NCBI GenBank assembly: GCA_023300065.1
Contig: JALZWJ010000379.1
Span: 1 to 12,868, forward strand
Length of the DNA stretch: 12,868 bases
Origin: Akkermansiaceae bacterium
GTDB lineage: Bacteria; Verrucomicrobiota; Verrucomicrobiia; Verrucomicrobiales; Akkermansiaceae
Direction: 5' to 3'
Shown one piece after another: positions 5,352 through 12,629 of the stretch. Made by a program: the position numbers and the translations under genes. The notes under the pieces are model-generated. The model saw only the letters and a list, made by a program, of their open reading frames with translations. It had not been told where the DNA came from and did no database searches. Numbering within the stretch: position 1 is the first letter of the stretch; each line of letters begins with the position of its first letter.

Positions 5352-7432
5352 TATTTCTTTTTCTGAGCTTGGTCCATTTTCCATTTCTCCCAAACGGGGA
5401 GAGTGAGGGTCTGGTGCCACTGGCGGAGTGCCACAATCGAGGCGAGGTCCGCTTCTGAGAGTTCTTTGGTCAGCGTCTGAATGCGGGCTTCATTCATGAG
5501 GCGCTGGCCTTTATTTTTTGCGAAAGGAAGTTCGATATCCGCCAGAATTTTATGTCCATCTTTGGTGGGAACGATGATGGAGAGAGGAAACGAGGGCTCA
5601 TTCCCGGGACCTTGATCGATCACGAGAGAGACGCCACGGAAGCGGCCGAAGGGCTTCGAAGCGGTGAGACCGTCCTCCCCTTGAAATACCCCAGCTGAAG
5701 CACGGAGGTAACTAAGGTCACGCATGAATTTTTTCGTATCAGTAGGGGTGGCGCGGACTGCCGATTTACGGACGAGGTCCATGATGGAGCCGGCTGATGC
5801 GGTGGCTTGCCATTCTTTGGCCAGTTCGAGGGATGCCGCTTCATCAAGCGCTACGCCCGTGGGATCATCACGTCCAAAGCTTTTCAGAACCTCCGCGAAA
5901 TACTCTTCTTCTAATTGAGCCAGGTCAGCAGAGTAGGCCCTGGAAATCTTCTTCTGATTTTTGAGCAAGGCAGGTGTGAGTGAGTGCGCTAAGGGTTTAG
6001 AATCCCCCGGAAGGACCATCCATCCATCTTCCGATTTTTCCATCCAGACCTCCTTGAGTTGAGGCTTCCAACCGGTGCCCCCAGTTTCTAATTTTATGAT
6101 ACCGAGAGCAAGGTCCCCTTCTTGGTAGATTTTTTGGATCCCCGCTTTTGCGGCTTCGAGCGAGCCTAGGGCATCGCCCCACCAATTGGTCGCAGAGCGG
6201 TAGCGTTCCATCCTGCGCTCATCGAGATCTCCATCGACTGGCACTTCTTTTGCGGGGAGAGCGTCGTCACCTTCCCGCTCTTCGTCATCATCTTCGAAGA
6301 TTTCAACTTCGCGGAAGTGGCGTTGCAGGAATGGGACGATGGTCCCTGCTTTGAGATCTTCGATGATTCCTTCCAACATCGCCTTGGGCTGGGCCAGACG
6401 AATGGGATCATTGGCAAGTTCAAAGACGTCGCCCATTCCCTCGGCATCTCGGAGATCGCCCCAATCGAACGCCTCTCTAAAGGCTTCGCGATGGGTGTCG
6501 CGGTCCTCGTTGTCAAAGGAGTAAAAAACGGGAAGTTGAACTCGCCATCCATTTTCGGTCAGAAGGAGTTCAAAGCGGATTGCGTTGAGGACTTCACGTC
6601 GTGGGTTCACCTTAAAGGAGGAGAGGAAGGCGACGAGGTAGCTAGCCTCTTCGGTATCTCCATGACCATTTACGATCACCTTCATGACCTTGTTTGACCG
6701 TAAGGTGCGCCAAGCTGACTGAGGGTCCTGCGTGATCATCCCGAGGCGGGTCGCCGCGATATCACGTTCCCAGTCGCGTTCAGGGAGTTGGTCTCTTTCG
6801 AGTATCCCCTGCCAGACGAGAAGTTTTTTAAGTTCCCCAGCGTGCGCCGCTTTCATGAACTCAACTAGGACTGCCTCGGAGTCTTCGAGCTTGAGTTTTT
6901 GCGGGTCTACAACGCCCTGCATGGACTGATTAAAACGGGCGCGTTCTTCAGTAAGGAGCTGTATTTTTGCTTTGGTTTTCTCAAGCGACATCCACTGCTC
7001 AAGAAAATCGGTCCGGCCTTTGACCTCGGGGCTAAAGCCGAGCCCAGTATTGGCGAATCCGCCCTCAAGCGGGGCTACTTTCCAATCGGTGCCGTCATGA
7101 ACAAGGCCGAGTGCAATGACGGAGGCAGCCTCTGGGCTTTCTTCAGTCCGGGCTGCGATGATTACAGCGGCGATATCGCCATCGATTTTTGCGGTCAGAG
7201 AGGAGAGCTCATATTTGGTAGACTTGAGCCATGAGGCGCGGCCTTCCCAGCGGTCATTGATGATTTGCCTTTTCTCGGGGCCGCAAAAGCTCGAGATGGC
7301 GAGACCAGCCGTCACTTCTGCGGTTGTCTTAGACGACTGAGCATCGACTAAGAATTCTAGCGCAACCTCAGAGGGCTCTCCCGCGAAAACCCCTGAGACA
7401 CACAGGAAAAAAGATAAAATCAAGCAACGCAT
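5351..7432 (-). CDS. Secreted protein of unknown function with four similar modules
   Basis: 693 residues; I recognise no named family. A signal peptide (about 1-17, ending VFA before GE) predicts export. Four regions look like copies of one alpha+beta fold: about 22-122, 185-305, 350-475 and 531-637. Each starts with a helix carrying an A-G pair (for example EFMKAAHAGELKKLL, EDLKAGTIVPFLQRHF, EWQATASAGSIMDLVRK). Each ends in beta strands, with an aromatic or glycine turn in the first three: DGTDWKVAP, ENGWRVQLP, EDGWMVLPG; module 4 has KDGHKILAD. This resembles the general shape of NTF2-like/DUF4878-type repeats, but that is only an impression. Module 3 carries a strongly acidic loop (379-390); linkers are charged, and the C-terminus ends in QKKK. 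No catalytic motif is visible. Its stop overlaps the moxR start, so the ATPase may act on this protein or in the same process. Start ATG at 7432, 61 bp after the Wzz-like gene. Confidence 0.85.
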   Translation of the reverse strand: MRCLILSFFLCVSGVFAGEPSEVALEFLVDAQSSKTTAEVTAGLAISSFCGPEKRQIINDRWEGRASWLKSTKYELSSLTAKIDGDIAAVIIAARTEESPEAASVIALGLVHDGTDWKVAPLEGGFANTGLGFSPEVKGRTDFLEQWMSLEKTKAKIQLLTEERARFNQSMQGVVDPQKLKLEDSEAVLVEFMKAAHAGELKKLLVWQGILERDQLPERDWERDIAATRLGMITQDPQSAWRTLRSNKVMKVIVNGHGDTEEASYLVAFLSSFKVNPRREVLNAIRFELLLTENGWRVQLPVFYSFDNEDRDTHREAFREAFDWGDLRDAEGMGDVFELANDPIRLAQPKAMLEGIIEDLKAGTIVPFLQRHFREVEIFEDDDEEREGDDALPAKEVPVDGDLDERRMERYRSATNWWGDALGSLEAAKAGIQKIYQEGDLALGIIKLETGGTGWKPQLKEVWMEKSEDGWMVLPGDSKPLAHSLTPALLKNQKKISRAYSADLAQLEEEYFAEVLKSFGRDDPTGVALDEAASLELAKEWQATASAGSIMDLVRKSAVRATPTDTKKFMRDLSYLRASAGVFQGEDGLTASKPFGRFRGVSLVIDQGPGNEPSFPLSIIVPTKDGHKILADIELPFAKNKGQRLMNEARIQTLTKELSEADLASIVALRQWHQTLTLPVWEKWKMDQAQKKK

Positions 7433-7463
7433 CTGCTCTCAGATTGGCACCCCAAGAGTCAGC

Positions 7464-7481
7464 CGACAAGCTTCCGTGTCG
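7464..7481. repeat. 14-nt intergenic repeat, site 2, within a small inverted repeat
   Basis: Bases 7467-7480 match 484-497 exactly (CAAGCTTCCGTGTC). Here they sit inside CGACA...TGTCG (7464-7468 / 7477-7481), a 5-bp inverted repeat with an 8-nt loop, in the 61-bp gap upstream of the 693-residue protein. GACAAGCTTC (7465-7474) also equals the left arm of the 134-162 hairpin. This is either an operator-like site or a member of a dispersed repeat. Confidence 0.35.
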
Positions 7482-7493
7482 CACATTCTCTGA

Positions 7494-8393
7494 CTAGGGA
7501 AAAAGCTTCCAGCAAAGCAACGAGAGGAGCGAGCCACCGACCAAACCGAGCGTGAGGCCATAGAGAGCCCACTGCATCTGAAAGGGCTCTACCTCAGGAC
7601 CGGCGAAAGTCGGCGGCGCCACGGCATCTTCGGTGACGATGGTGGGTCTGACGTCTCGGCGCCAATGATTCTCGAACGCGCCTTGAGAACGTTTCACTCC
7701 CGTGAGGTTATCCAGCGTGCCCTCCCACTTGATATACGCTTCGTTAATGACGGCATCTAAGAGGTAGGTTGAAACATCCACCCCGGGCTTAGGATCGATC
7801 GTGATTCCTTTGTCGGCAAAGGCCGCTTTCAGATCATCACGCGCTTCTATTTCTGACTGAACAAAAGGAGAGAGTTCTTCCTTAAGATTTTCAGCCCCTT
7901 CGATCTTCTGTTGTTCATCGACGATCTTTACGCGTCCTGCGACGCCATTGGCAATGAAGTTGGCAATCTGGGCCGCTTCATTCGCGTCATGACGTGAGAC
8001 AATGACGAAGAGCACCTTCAGCAAGCGGTCATGCTCTAAACTGACGGATGAGCGGAGCTCGGTCAGAGCATCCGCAGTTCCCATCCCCCATTTTTGGGTA
8101 AGTTCAAACTCAGCGAGAACTGGAGAAAGCGCCTGCTCTGATTTGATGTCGCGCAGGACGGCCTCTTCATTCAAATTAGCGAGGCTGCTGTCTGAGGCCT
8201 CTAGCTTTGCGCCGCGGGCTACGAAAGGTTCGCGGATATGGATCGAGAGCTTTGCAGAAGAATAGTAATCCTTAGGAGCCTCTTCCCACTGCTTTTCCCC
8301 GTAGAAAAATCCACCTACAACTCCACCAACCGTGATGAGAGCTAAGAGCCAAGACCACCACCAAAATCCTCTGCGTCCGCGACGTCGTTTCAT
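7494..8393 (-). CDS. Wzz-like polysaccharide chain-length determinant protein
   Basis: 299 residues with the layout of the Wzz/polysaccharide co-polymerase family. There is a basic N-terminus (MKRRRGRRG), a first membrane helix (about 11-31), a periplasmic domain of about 240 residues, a proline-rich approach (PPTFAGPEVEP, 260-270) and a second membrane helix (about 274-296). The start of the periplasmic part fits the family: YYSSAKLSIHI (43-53), then SEQALSPVLAEFELTQKWG (85-103), and a later strand with HDANEAAQIANFIANGV (135-151). A helical segment (about 160-195) may be a coiled coil. Such proteins set the length of exported or lipid-linked polysaccharide. There is no tyrosine-kinase domain and no glycosyltransferase, Wzx/Wzy or export gene nearby. 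It lies 13 nt after the aminopeptidase gene, so the two are probably co-transcribed. Sequence similarity to known Wzz is weak; the call rests mainly on architecture. Confidence 0.65.
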   Translation of the reverse strand: MKRRRGRRGFWWWSWLLALITVGGVVGGFFYGEKQWEEAPKDYYSSAKLSIHIREPFVARGAKLEASDSSLANLNEEAVLRDIKSEQALSPVLAEFELTQKWGMGTADALTELRSSVSLEHDRLLKVLFVIVSRHDANEAAQIANFIANGVAGRVKIVDEQQKIEGAENLKEELSPFVQSEIEARDDLKAAFADKGITIDPKPGVDVSTYLLDAVINEAYIKWEGTLDNLTGVKRSQGAFENHWRRDVRPTIVTEDAVAPPTFAGPEVEPFQMQWALYGLTLGLVGGSLLSLLCWKLFP

Positions 8394-8406
8394 GCGCGTA
8401 TTAAGA

Positions 8407-9486
8407 TCATTTCAGGGACTGTTGAAAAGTCTCTTTCTTGCCCAAATTTTCGATAAAACCAGCCATCAGGTCGGTGGTGGCCTCCACATCGGCATAAGAA
8501 GCCATCTCGATCACGGAATGCATGCAGCGTAATGGGAGTGAAACGAGGGCGCTGGGAATGCCACTCCGTGATTGGAAAATCGAATCGGTATCAGTCCCGG
8601 TGAAGCGGCCAGCAGCTTCATGCTGAATTGTGATCTTTTTCTTTTCCGCCACTTCGATGAGCCTCTCAACAACCAAAGGATGGTTGGCAGATCCATGAGT
8701 CACGGTGGGTCCCCCGCCTAATTCGACGCGCCCATACATCGGGGCACTTAAGCCGGGAGTATCGGTGGCGTGAGTCACATCGGTGCATAAGCTGACATCG
8801 GGCTGGATCCGGTGAGTCGCCATCTTAGCGCCATAGCCTCCGATTTCTTCCTGCACAGAATTCAAACAAACGACAGTGAAAGCGGGCTTTTTCTTCGCCG
8901 CTGCCAACTTCTTCATGACTTGAGCAATCATAAAGCCCCCGATCCGGTTATCGACCGCGCGGCTCACGAGGCGGTCCTTGCCTAACTCCGAGGGGCCATC
9001 TGCATAAACAGCGGGATGCCCTACGCGCAGCCCCATTTTAGCGACCTCTTTTTCAGAAGAGGCCCCCACATCAACCCAGAGTTCATGGACCTTCGGAGCC
9101 TTTTCATTTCCGAGAGAATCACGCCGGAGGTGAATTGCCGTATTGCCGATCACGCCGAGAACCACCCCTTCGTCACCTAGGATCTGAAGGCGACGCCCAC
9201 GCCCAGTTGCGGAGTCGCTTCCTCCAATCTGATCGAGGTAGAGGAAGCCATCCTTTGTGATGTGCTTGATCATGTAGCCGATCTCATCGGCGTGAGCTTC
9301 CAGCATCACGATATTATCCGACTGACCTTTCAAAGTGGCCCACGTAGAACCATAGGCATCGCACTCTACGGAATCGGCAAAGGTCCCGATGTAGTCTGCC
9401 CAGACCCGTTGGCCCGGCATTTCAAATCCCGTGGGGCTGGGTGTTTCGAGGAGTTCAAAGAGGAAGGATTTTTCGGCTTTCGTCAT
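8407..9486 (-). CDS. M42-family dinuclear metallo-aminopeptidase
   Basis: 359 residues, the normal length for M42 (FrvX/PepA-glutamyl/TET aminopeptidases). These cytoplasmic enzymes use two Zn or Co ions and usually form 12-subunit tetrahedral cages that trim short peptides. The metal and catalytic residues are visible: H65 and D67 in EAHADEIGY, bridging D179 in AVDNRIGG, catalytic E213 and ligand E214 in VQEEIGGYG, D236 in CTDVTHA, and H323 in RCMHS. The GTDTDSIF segment (297-304) is typical. Family members have been annotated as endoglucanases, but peptidase activity is the supported one; the substrate cannot be told. The start is ATG at 9486; the bases before it (GCTCCTTT) are the complement of a Shine-Dalgarno sequence. 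It lies 63 bp after proB and 13 nt before the Wzz-like gene. Confidence 0.93.
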   Translation of the reverse strand: MTKAEKSFLFELLETPSPTGFEMPGQRVWADYIGTFADSVECDAYGSTWATLKGQSDNIVMLEAHADEIGYMIKHITKDGFLYLDQIGGSDSATGRGRRLQILGDEGVVLGVIGNTAIHLRRDSLGNEKAPKVHELWVDVGASSEKEVAKMGLRVGHPAVYADGPSELGKDRLVSRAVDNRIGGFMIAQVMKKLAAAKKKPAFTVVCLNSVQEEIGGYGAKMATHRIQPDVSLCTDVTHATDTPGLSAPMYGRVELGGGPTVTHGSANHPLVVERLIEVAEKKKITIQHEAAGRFTGTDTDSIFQSRSGIPSALVSLPLRCMHSVIEMASYADVEATTDLMAGFIENLGKKETFQQSLK

Positions 9487-9549
9487 AAAAGGAGCATGTC
9501 AGCCGGTTCGTATAAGCTGAAGAATTAAGTCGCACCATCTGCGAAGGCA

Positions 9550-10293
9550 TTAGCAAGAGAAGCGGGTCGCTTTTCCCGCACCATCCACCAGCTTGGATAG
9601 CTGTTCTGGCTCGCGGCCATTGGCGATCAAAACCTCTACCCCGCATTGCGTGGCGTATTGGACCGCCTCGAGTTTAGAGGCCATTCCACCAATCGAGAAT
9701 TTCCCACTCTCCGAACGAACGTGTCCTTTGACCTCGTCTAAGTTCCCCACGGAGCGGATCAATTCGCCATTCTGATCAAGGAGACCGTCGACCGTGGTGA
9801 GAAGAATGAGGGTCTGTGCTTTTAAAAGCTCTGCGACACGGGCTGAGAGCATGTCATTATCCCCCACCCTGAGTTCCTCGATCGCGACTGAGTCATTCTC
9901 ATTCACAATAGGAATGATGTCCCCTTCCTGAAGGAGACGATTCATGGTCGCCGAAATTCGTTCCCCGTTCTCACCAAAATCAGATCCCGTTAAAAGAAGC
10001 TGAGCGACATCAAAATCAAACTGCTCAAAAAGAGCTTGGTAACGCTGAATGAGACGGGCCTGCCCGATCGCCGCCGCAGCTTGGCGTGTTTCCACATCAT
10101 CTGGGTAAGCCTTGAGCGAGAGCGCGCTCACTCCCGCGCCGACCGCCCCGGAGGAGACCACGACGCAGGCGTGCCCCTTCGCCTTCAAAGCGGAAACCGC
10201 CGTGACTAGACGGACGAGAGACTCTCCATCGAGCGTTCCATTTTCACGAGTTAGGACCCCCGTGCCGATCTTGATGACGATGGGTTTTTTCAT
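9550..10293 (-). CDS. proB: Glutamate 5-kinase, short form without PUA domain (EC 2.7.2.11)
   Basis: 247 residues. It phosphorylates L-glutamate to glutamyl 5-phosphate, the first and normally feedback-controlled step of proline synthesis. Amino-acid-kinase motifs are present: VIKIGTGVL with K8 (6-14), SSGAVGAG (47-54), RQAAAAIGQ (70-78), IVNENDSV (129-136), GDNDMLSA (144-151), TTVDGLL (166-172) and IGGMASKLEA with K207 (201-210). E. coli ProB has about 367 residues with a C-terminal PUA domain; that domain is missing, and the chain ends soon after the kinase fold (GKATRFSC). No frameshift or leftover PUA sequence is seen downstream, so this is a natural short form. The ATG starts 2 nt after the argS stop (TAA-TT-ATG), implying coupled translation. 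proA is not in the window. Confidence 0.95.
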   Translation of the reverse strand: MKKPIVIKIGTGVLTRENGTLDGESLVRLVTAVSALKAKGHACVVVSSGAVGAGVSALSLKAYPDDVETRQAAAAIGQARLIQRYQALFEQFDFDVAQLLLTGSDFGENGERISATMNRLLQEGDIIPIVNENDSVAIEELRVGDNDMLSARVAELLKAQTLILLTTVDGLLDQNGELIRSVGNLDEVKGHVRSESGKFSIGGMASKLEAVQYATQCGVEVLIANGREPEQLSKLVDGAGKATRFSC

Positions 10294-10295
10294 AA

Positions 10296-12053
10296 TTACA
10301 TCCGTTCAGGAACTGGGATCGCGAGAAGATTCAAGCCATCCTTGAGGACCTTGGAGGTGAGATCACAAAGGATCAAGCGGCTTTCGCGAGTTTGCCCTTC
10401 CGACTTCAAAACTGGGCAGGCTTCAAAGAACGAGTGAAAGGCGCGCGCCACTTCGAGGAGATACGTCGCGAGGAGGTTCGGGCGATAATCATCCAGAACC
10501 TGGTGAATCTGATCGCTGTAGCGGCTCAACATCCGGACCAAGTGAATCTCAGCCTTCTCAGTGAGAACCAGATTCGCACCATCGAGGGAGACCTCTTCAT
10601 CGAGTTTTCTAAAAATCGAGCGAGCCCGGACGTAGCTGTAAAGGAGATACGGGGCCGTATCTCCCTCCAATGCCACCATTTTATCGAGGTCGAAAAGATA
10701 GTCCGACATCCGGTGATGTGAGAGCTCGGTAAACTTCACGGAATTCACTCCGATCAACTCCGCAAGCTCCGCTTTCTCCTCCGCACTCTCGAGGCGGCTT
10801 TTTTCATTCACCACGAGCTGCGATGCCTTCACCGCATCATCTAAAACATCTTCAAGCTGGGGTAAGTCTCCGGCCCGCGTCTTCAACGGTTTCCCGTCTT
10901 TACCGAGGATCGTCCCGAAGGCCACGTGGACGAGGTTGACTTGATCATATCCTAAGCGACCTGCCACATCAAAGAGCTGCTCAAAGTGCCCACCTTGGCG
11001 AAAGTCCACGACATACCAGATCTGATCGGCCTTCCACTCATCGACCCGGAATTGCACCGTCGCGATGTCGGTAGTGGCGTAGTTAAAGCCCCCGTCTTTC
11101 TTCTTCACCAACATCGGGAAGTCCTGCCACTCACCATCGCGGTTGACCTTGAATGGATCATTCTTCGGCTTCACCGACTCGCTGGAAAAAATCCCAATCG
11201 CGCCATCGCTCTCGCGCGCCTGTCCATCTGCGATGAGCTTCTCCACGAGAGGTGCCAAGGCCTCATTATAATCACTCTCTCCGAGCCAGTGATCAAAGCA
11301 GACATCAAGACGATCATAAATCCGGTCCAGGCCCTTACGGGAGAGATCCACGCAGCGCGTCCAAATCGCACGATTTTCCGAGTCCCCTTTTTGGAGCTTC
11401 ACCAACTCAGCCCGGCATTCCTCACGGATCACTTCATCTTCCTTCGAAGCCTCCGAGGCCATGCGGTAGAGACGCAGGAGTTCCTGCAGCGGAGCCGTCT
11501 CCAGCAATGATTCATCCACCCCTTTCTTCCAAGCCCACGTCACCATCCCGAACTGGGTGCCCCAGTCACCAAGGTGGTTATCCTTGATCACCTTATGACC
11601 GATCTTGCTCGCCACGCGGGAGAGACACTCACCGATAATGGTTGAGCGGATATGCCCCACATGCATCGGCTTCGCCACATTAGGCGCGGAGAAATCCACC
11701 ACAATCGTCTGCGGCGACTCCACCTGAATGATCGCAAGATCAGGGCAGCTCCACTGCGCCCGTGCTTGATCCGCCCATGCCTCAGCCTTCAACGTAAAGT
11801 TTAAAAACCCCGGCCCCGCGATCGAGATCTCACAAAGATCATCTGCCGAAATCTTCTCCATCAGCTCCGCGGCGAACTCACGCGGATTCTTCCCCGCAGG
11901 CTTCGCCAACATCATCGCGGCGTTGCTTTGAAAATCACCAAAACGTAAATCGGCAGCTTTGGTCACCTGAATCCGAGATGGATCAGAAACAGTGATATCG
12001 AGAGCCTTGAGCGCGGTGAGGACTTTTTCACGTAGAATTTCGGAAATGGTCAT
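10296..12053 (-). CDS. argS: Arginyl-tRNA synthetase (EC 6.1.1.19)
   Basis: 585 residues from the ATG at 12053; the ATG at 12098 would overlap the upstream gene by 34 bp and add a non-conserved hydrophobic stretch. This class I enzyme attaches arginine to its tRNA. Domain order: N-terminal tRNA-D-loop domain (about 1-105, with RFGDFQSNAAM at 37-47), catalytic Rossmann domain with the SAPNVAKPMHVGHIRST signature (HVGH at 131-134) and DNHLGDWGTQFG (158-169). The KMSKS loop is replaced by DGKPLKTRAGD, as in many bacterial ArgS. The C-terminal DALR anticodon domain ends in the typical LLAIPVPERM. The gene lies 11 nt after the ptsN-like gene and 2 nt before proB, so the three are probably one transcript. 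There is no Shine-Dalgarno sequence before the ATG. Confidence 0.97.
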   Translation of the reverse strand: MTISEILREKVLTALKALDITVSDPSRIQVTKAADLRFGDFQSNAAMMLAKPAGKNPREFAAELMEKISADDLCEISIAGPGFLNFTLKAEAWADQARAQWSCPDLAIIQVESPQTIVVDFSAPNVAKPMHVGHIRSTIIGECLSRVASKIGHKVIKDNHLGDWGTQFGMVTWAWKKGVDESLLETAPLQELLRLYRMASEASKEDEVIREECRAELVKLQKGDSENRAIWTRCVDLSRKGLDRIYDRLDVCFDHWLGESDYNEALAPLVEKLIADGQARESDGAIGIFSSESVKPKNDPFKVNRDGEWQDFPMLVKKKDGGFNYATTDIATVQFRVDEWKADQIWYVVDFRQGGHFEQLFDVAGRLGYDQVNLVHVAFGTILGKDGKPLKTRAGDLPQLEDVLDDAVKASQLVVNEKSRLESAEEKAELAELIGVNSVKFTELSHHRMSDYLFDLDKMVALEGDTAPYLLYSYVRARSIFRKLDEEVSLDGANLVLTEKAEIHLVRMLSRYSDQIHQVLDDYRPNLLATYLLEVARAFHSFFEACPVLKSEGQTRESRLILCDLTSKVLKDGLNLLAIPVPERM

Positions 12054-12064
12054 AACAATGAATT

Positions 12065-12532
12065 TTAAGAAATAGAAGCTGTTGAAAAAAGGTCGCAAAT
12101 CTCCTCAACGGACTTGGCTCCTTCAAGCTGATCACGGAGATCGGATTGGCGGAATATCTTAGATAACTCCGAAAGGATCTGAAGGTGCTGGGCCGCTTTC
12201 TCCTCCGGCACCAACATCAGACAAATAAGATGAGACGGAGCATTATCCGGCGAGTCGAAATCAACCCCTTCCGGTGAGCGCCCAAAAACCAACAAAATTT
12301 CCTTCAACCCCTTCACCCGAGCATGCGGAATTGCCACGCCAGAGCCCAACCCAGTCCCGACATGAGACTCACGCTCCCTCACCGCATTCCCGTAAAGGTA
12401 GCAATCTCCCGAAGGGATCTTCCCAATCTCAGAAAGATGACCGATCATCTCAAGCACGACCTCTTCATGGCCGGTCTCAGCGAGTTCGAGAATCACACAC
12501 TCTGGAGTCACCAATTGTTGGAGAGAAATCAT
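12065..12532 (-). CDS. ptsN: PTS EIIA-type protein (PtsN/EIIA-Ntr or fructose-type)
   Basis: 155 residues forming one PTS_EIIA_2 domain. The phosphorylated histidine is H70 in SGVAIPHARVKG, at the position expected in EIIA-Ntr (H73 in E. coli). The RERESHVGTGLG run before it and PEEKAAQHLQILSELSKIF after it are also family features. There is no EIIB or EIIC domain or gene next to it, which favours a regulatory PtsN-like role over sugar transport. In other bacteria EIIA-Ntr tunes potassium uptake, the stringent response or sigma-54-linked nitrogen control; which applies here is unknown. The ATG at 12532 (MISLQQL) was preferred over the one at 12553 because it gives the normal N-terminus. It heads the ptsN-argS-proB run. 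The 97 bp upstream should contain the promoter, but I see no clear boxes. Confidence 0.88.
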   Translation of the reverse strand: MISLQQLVTPECVILELAETGHEEVVLEMIGHLSEIGKIPSGDCYLYGNAVRERESHVGTGLGSGVAIPHARVKGLKEILLVFGRSPEGVDFDSPDNAPSHLICLMLVPEEKAAQHLQILSELSKIFRQSDLRDQLEGAKSVEEICDLFSTASIS

Positions 12533-12629
12533 AAAAAGTCTGCCCGACAGCAAGCTCTCAGGACCATCGTGCTAAGGGACGACAAGGAAAGAAACAAGAC
12601 CAAAACCAGCACCGACCTCTCTCAAAAAC

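Noticed and set aside
4963..5406. 147-residue plus-strand frame inside moxR
   Set aside because: Antisense shadow of the Walker A and N-terminal region of moxR.
10986..11510. 174-residue plus-strand frame inside argS
   Set aside because: Antisense to conserved ArgS catalytic sequence; no independent support.
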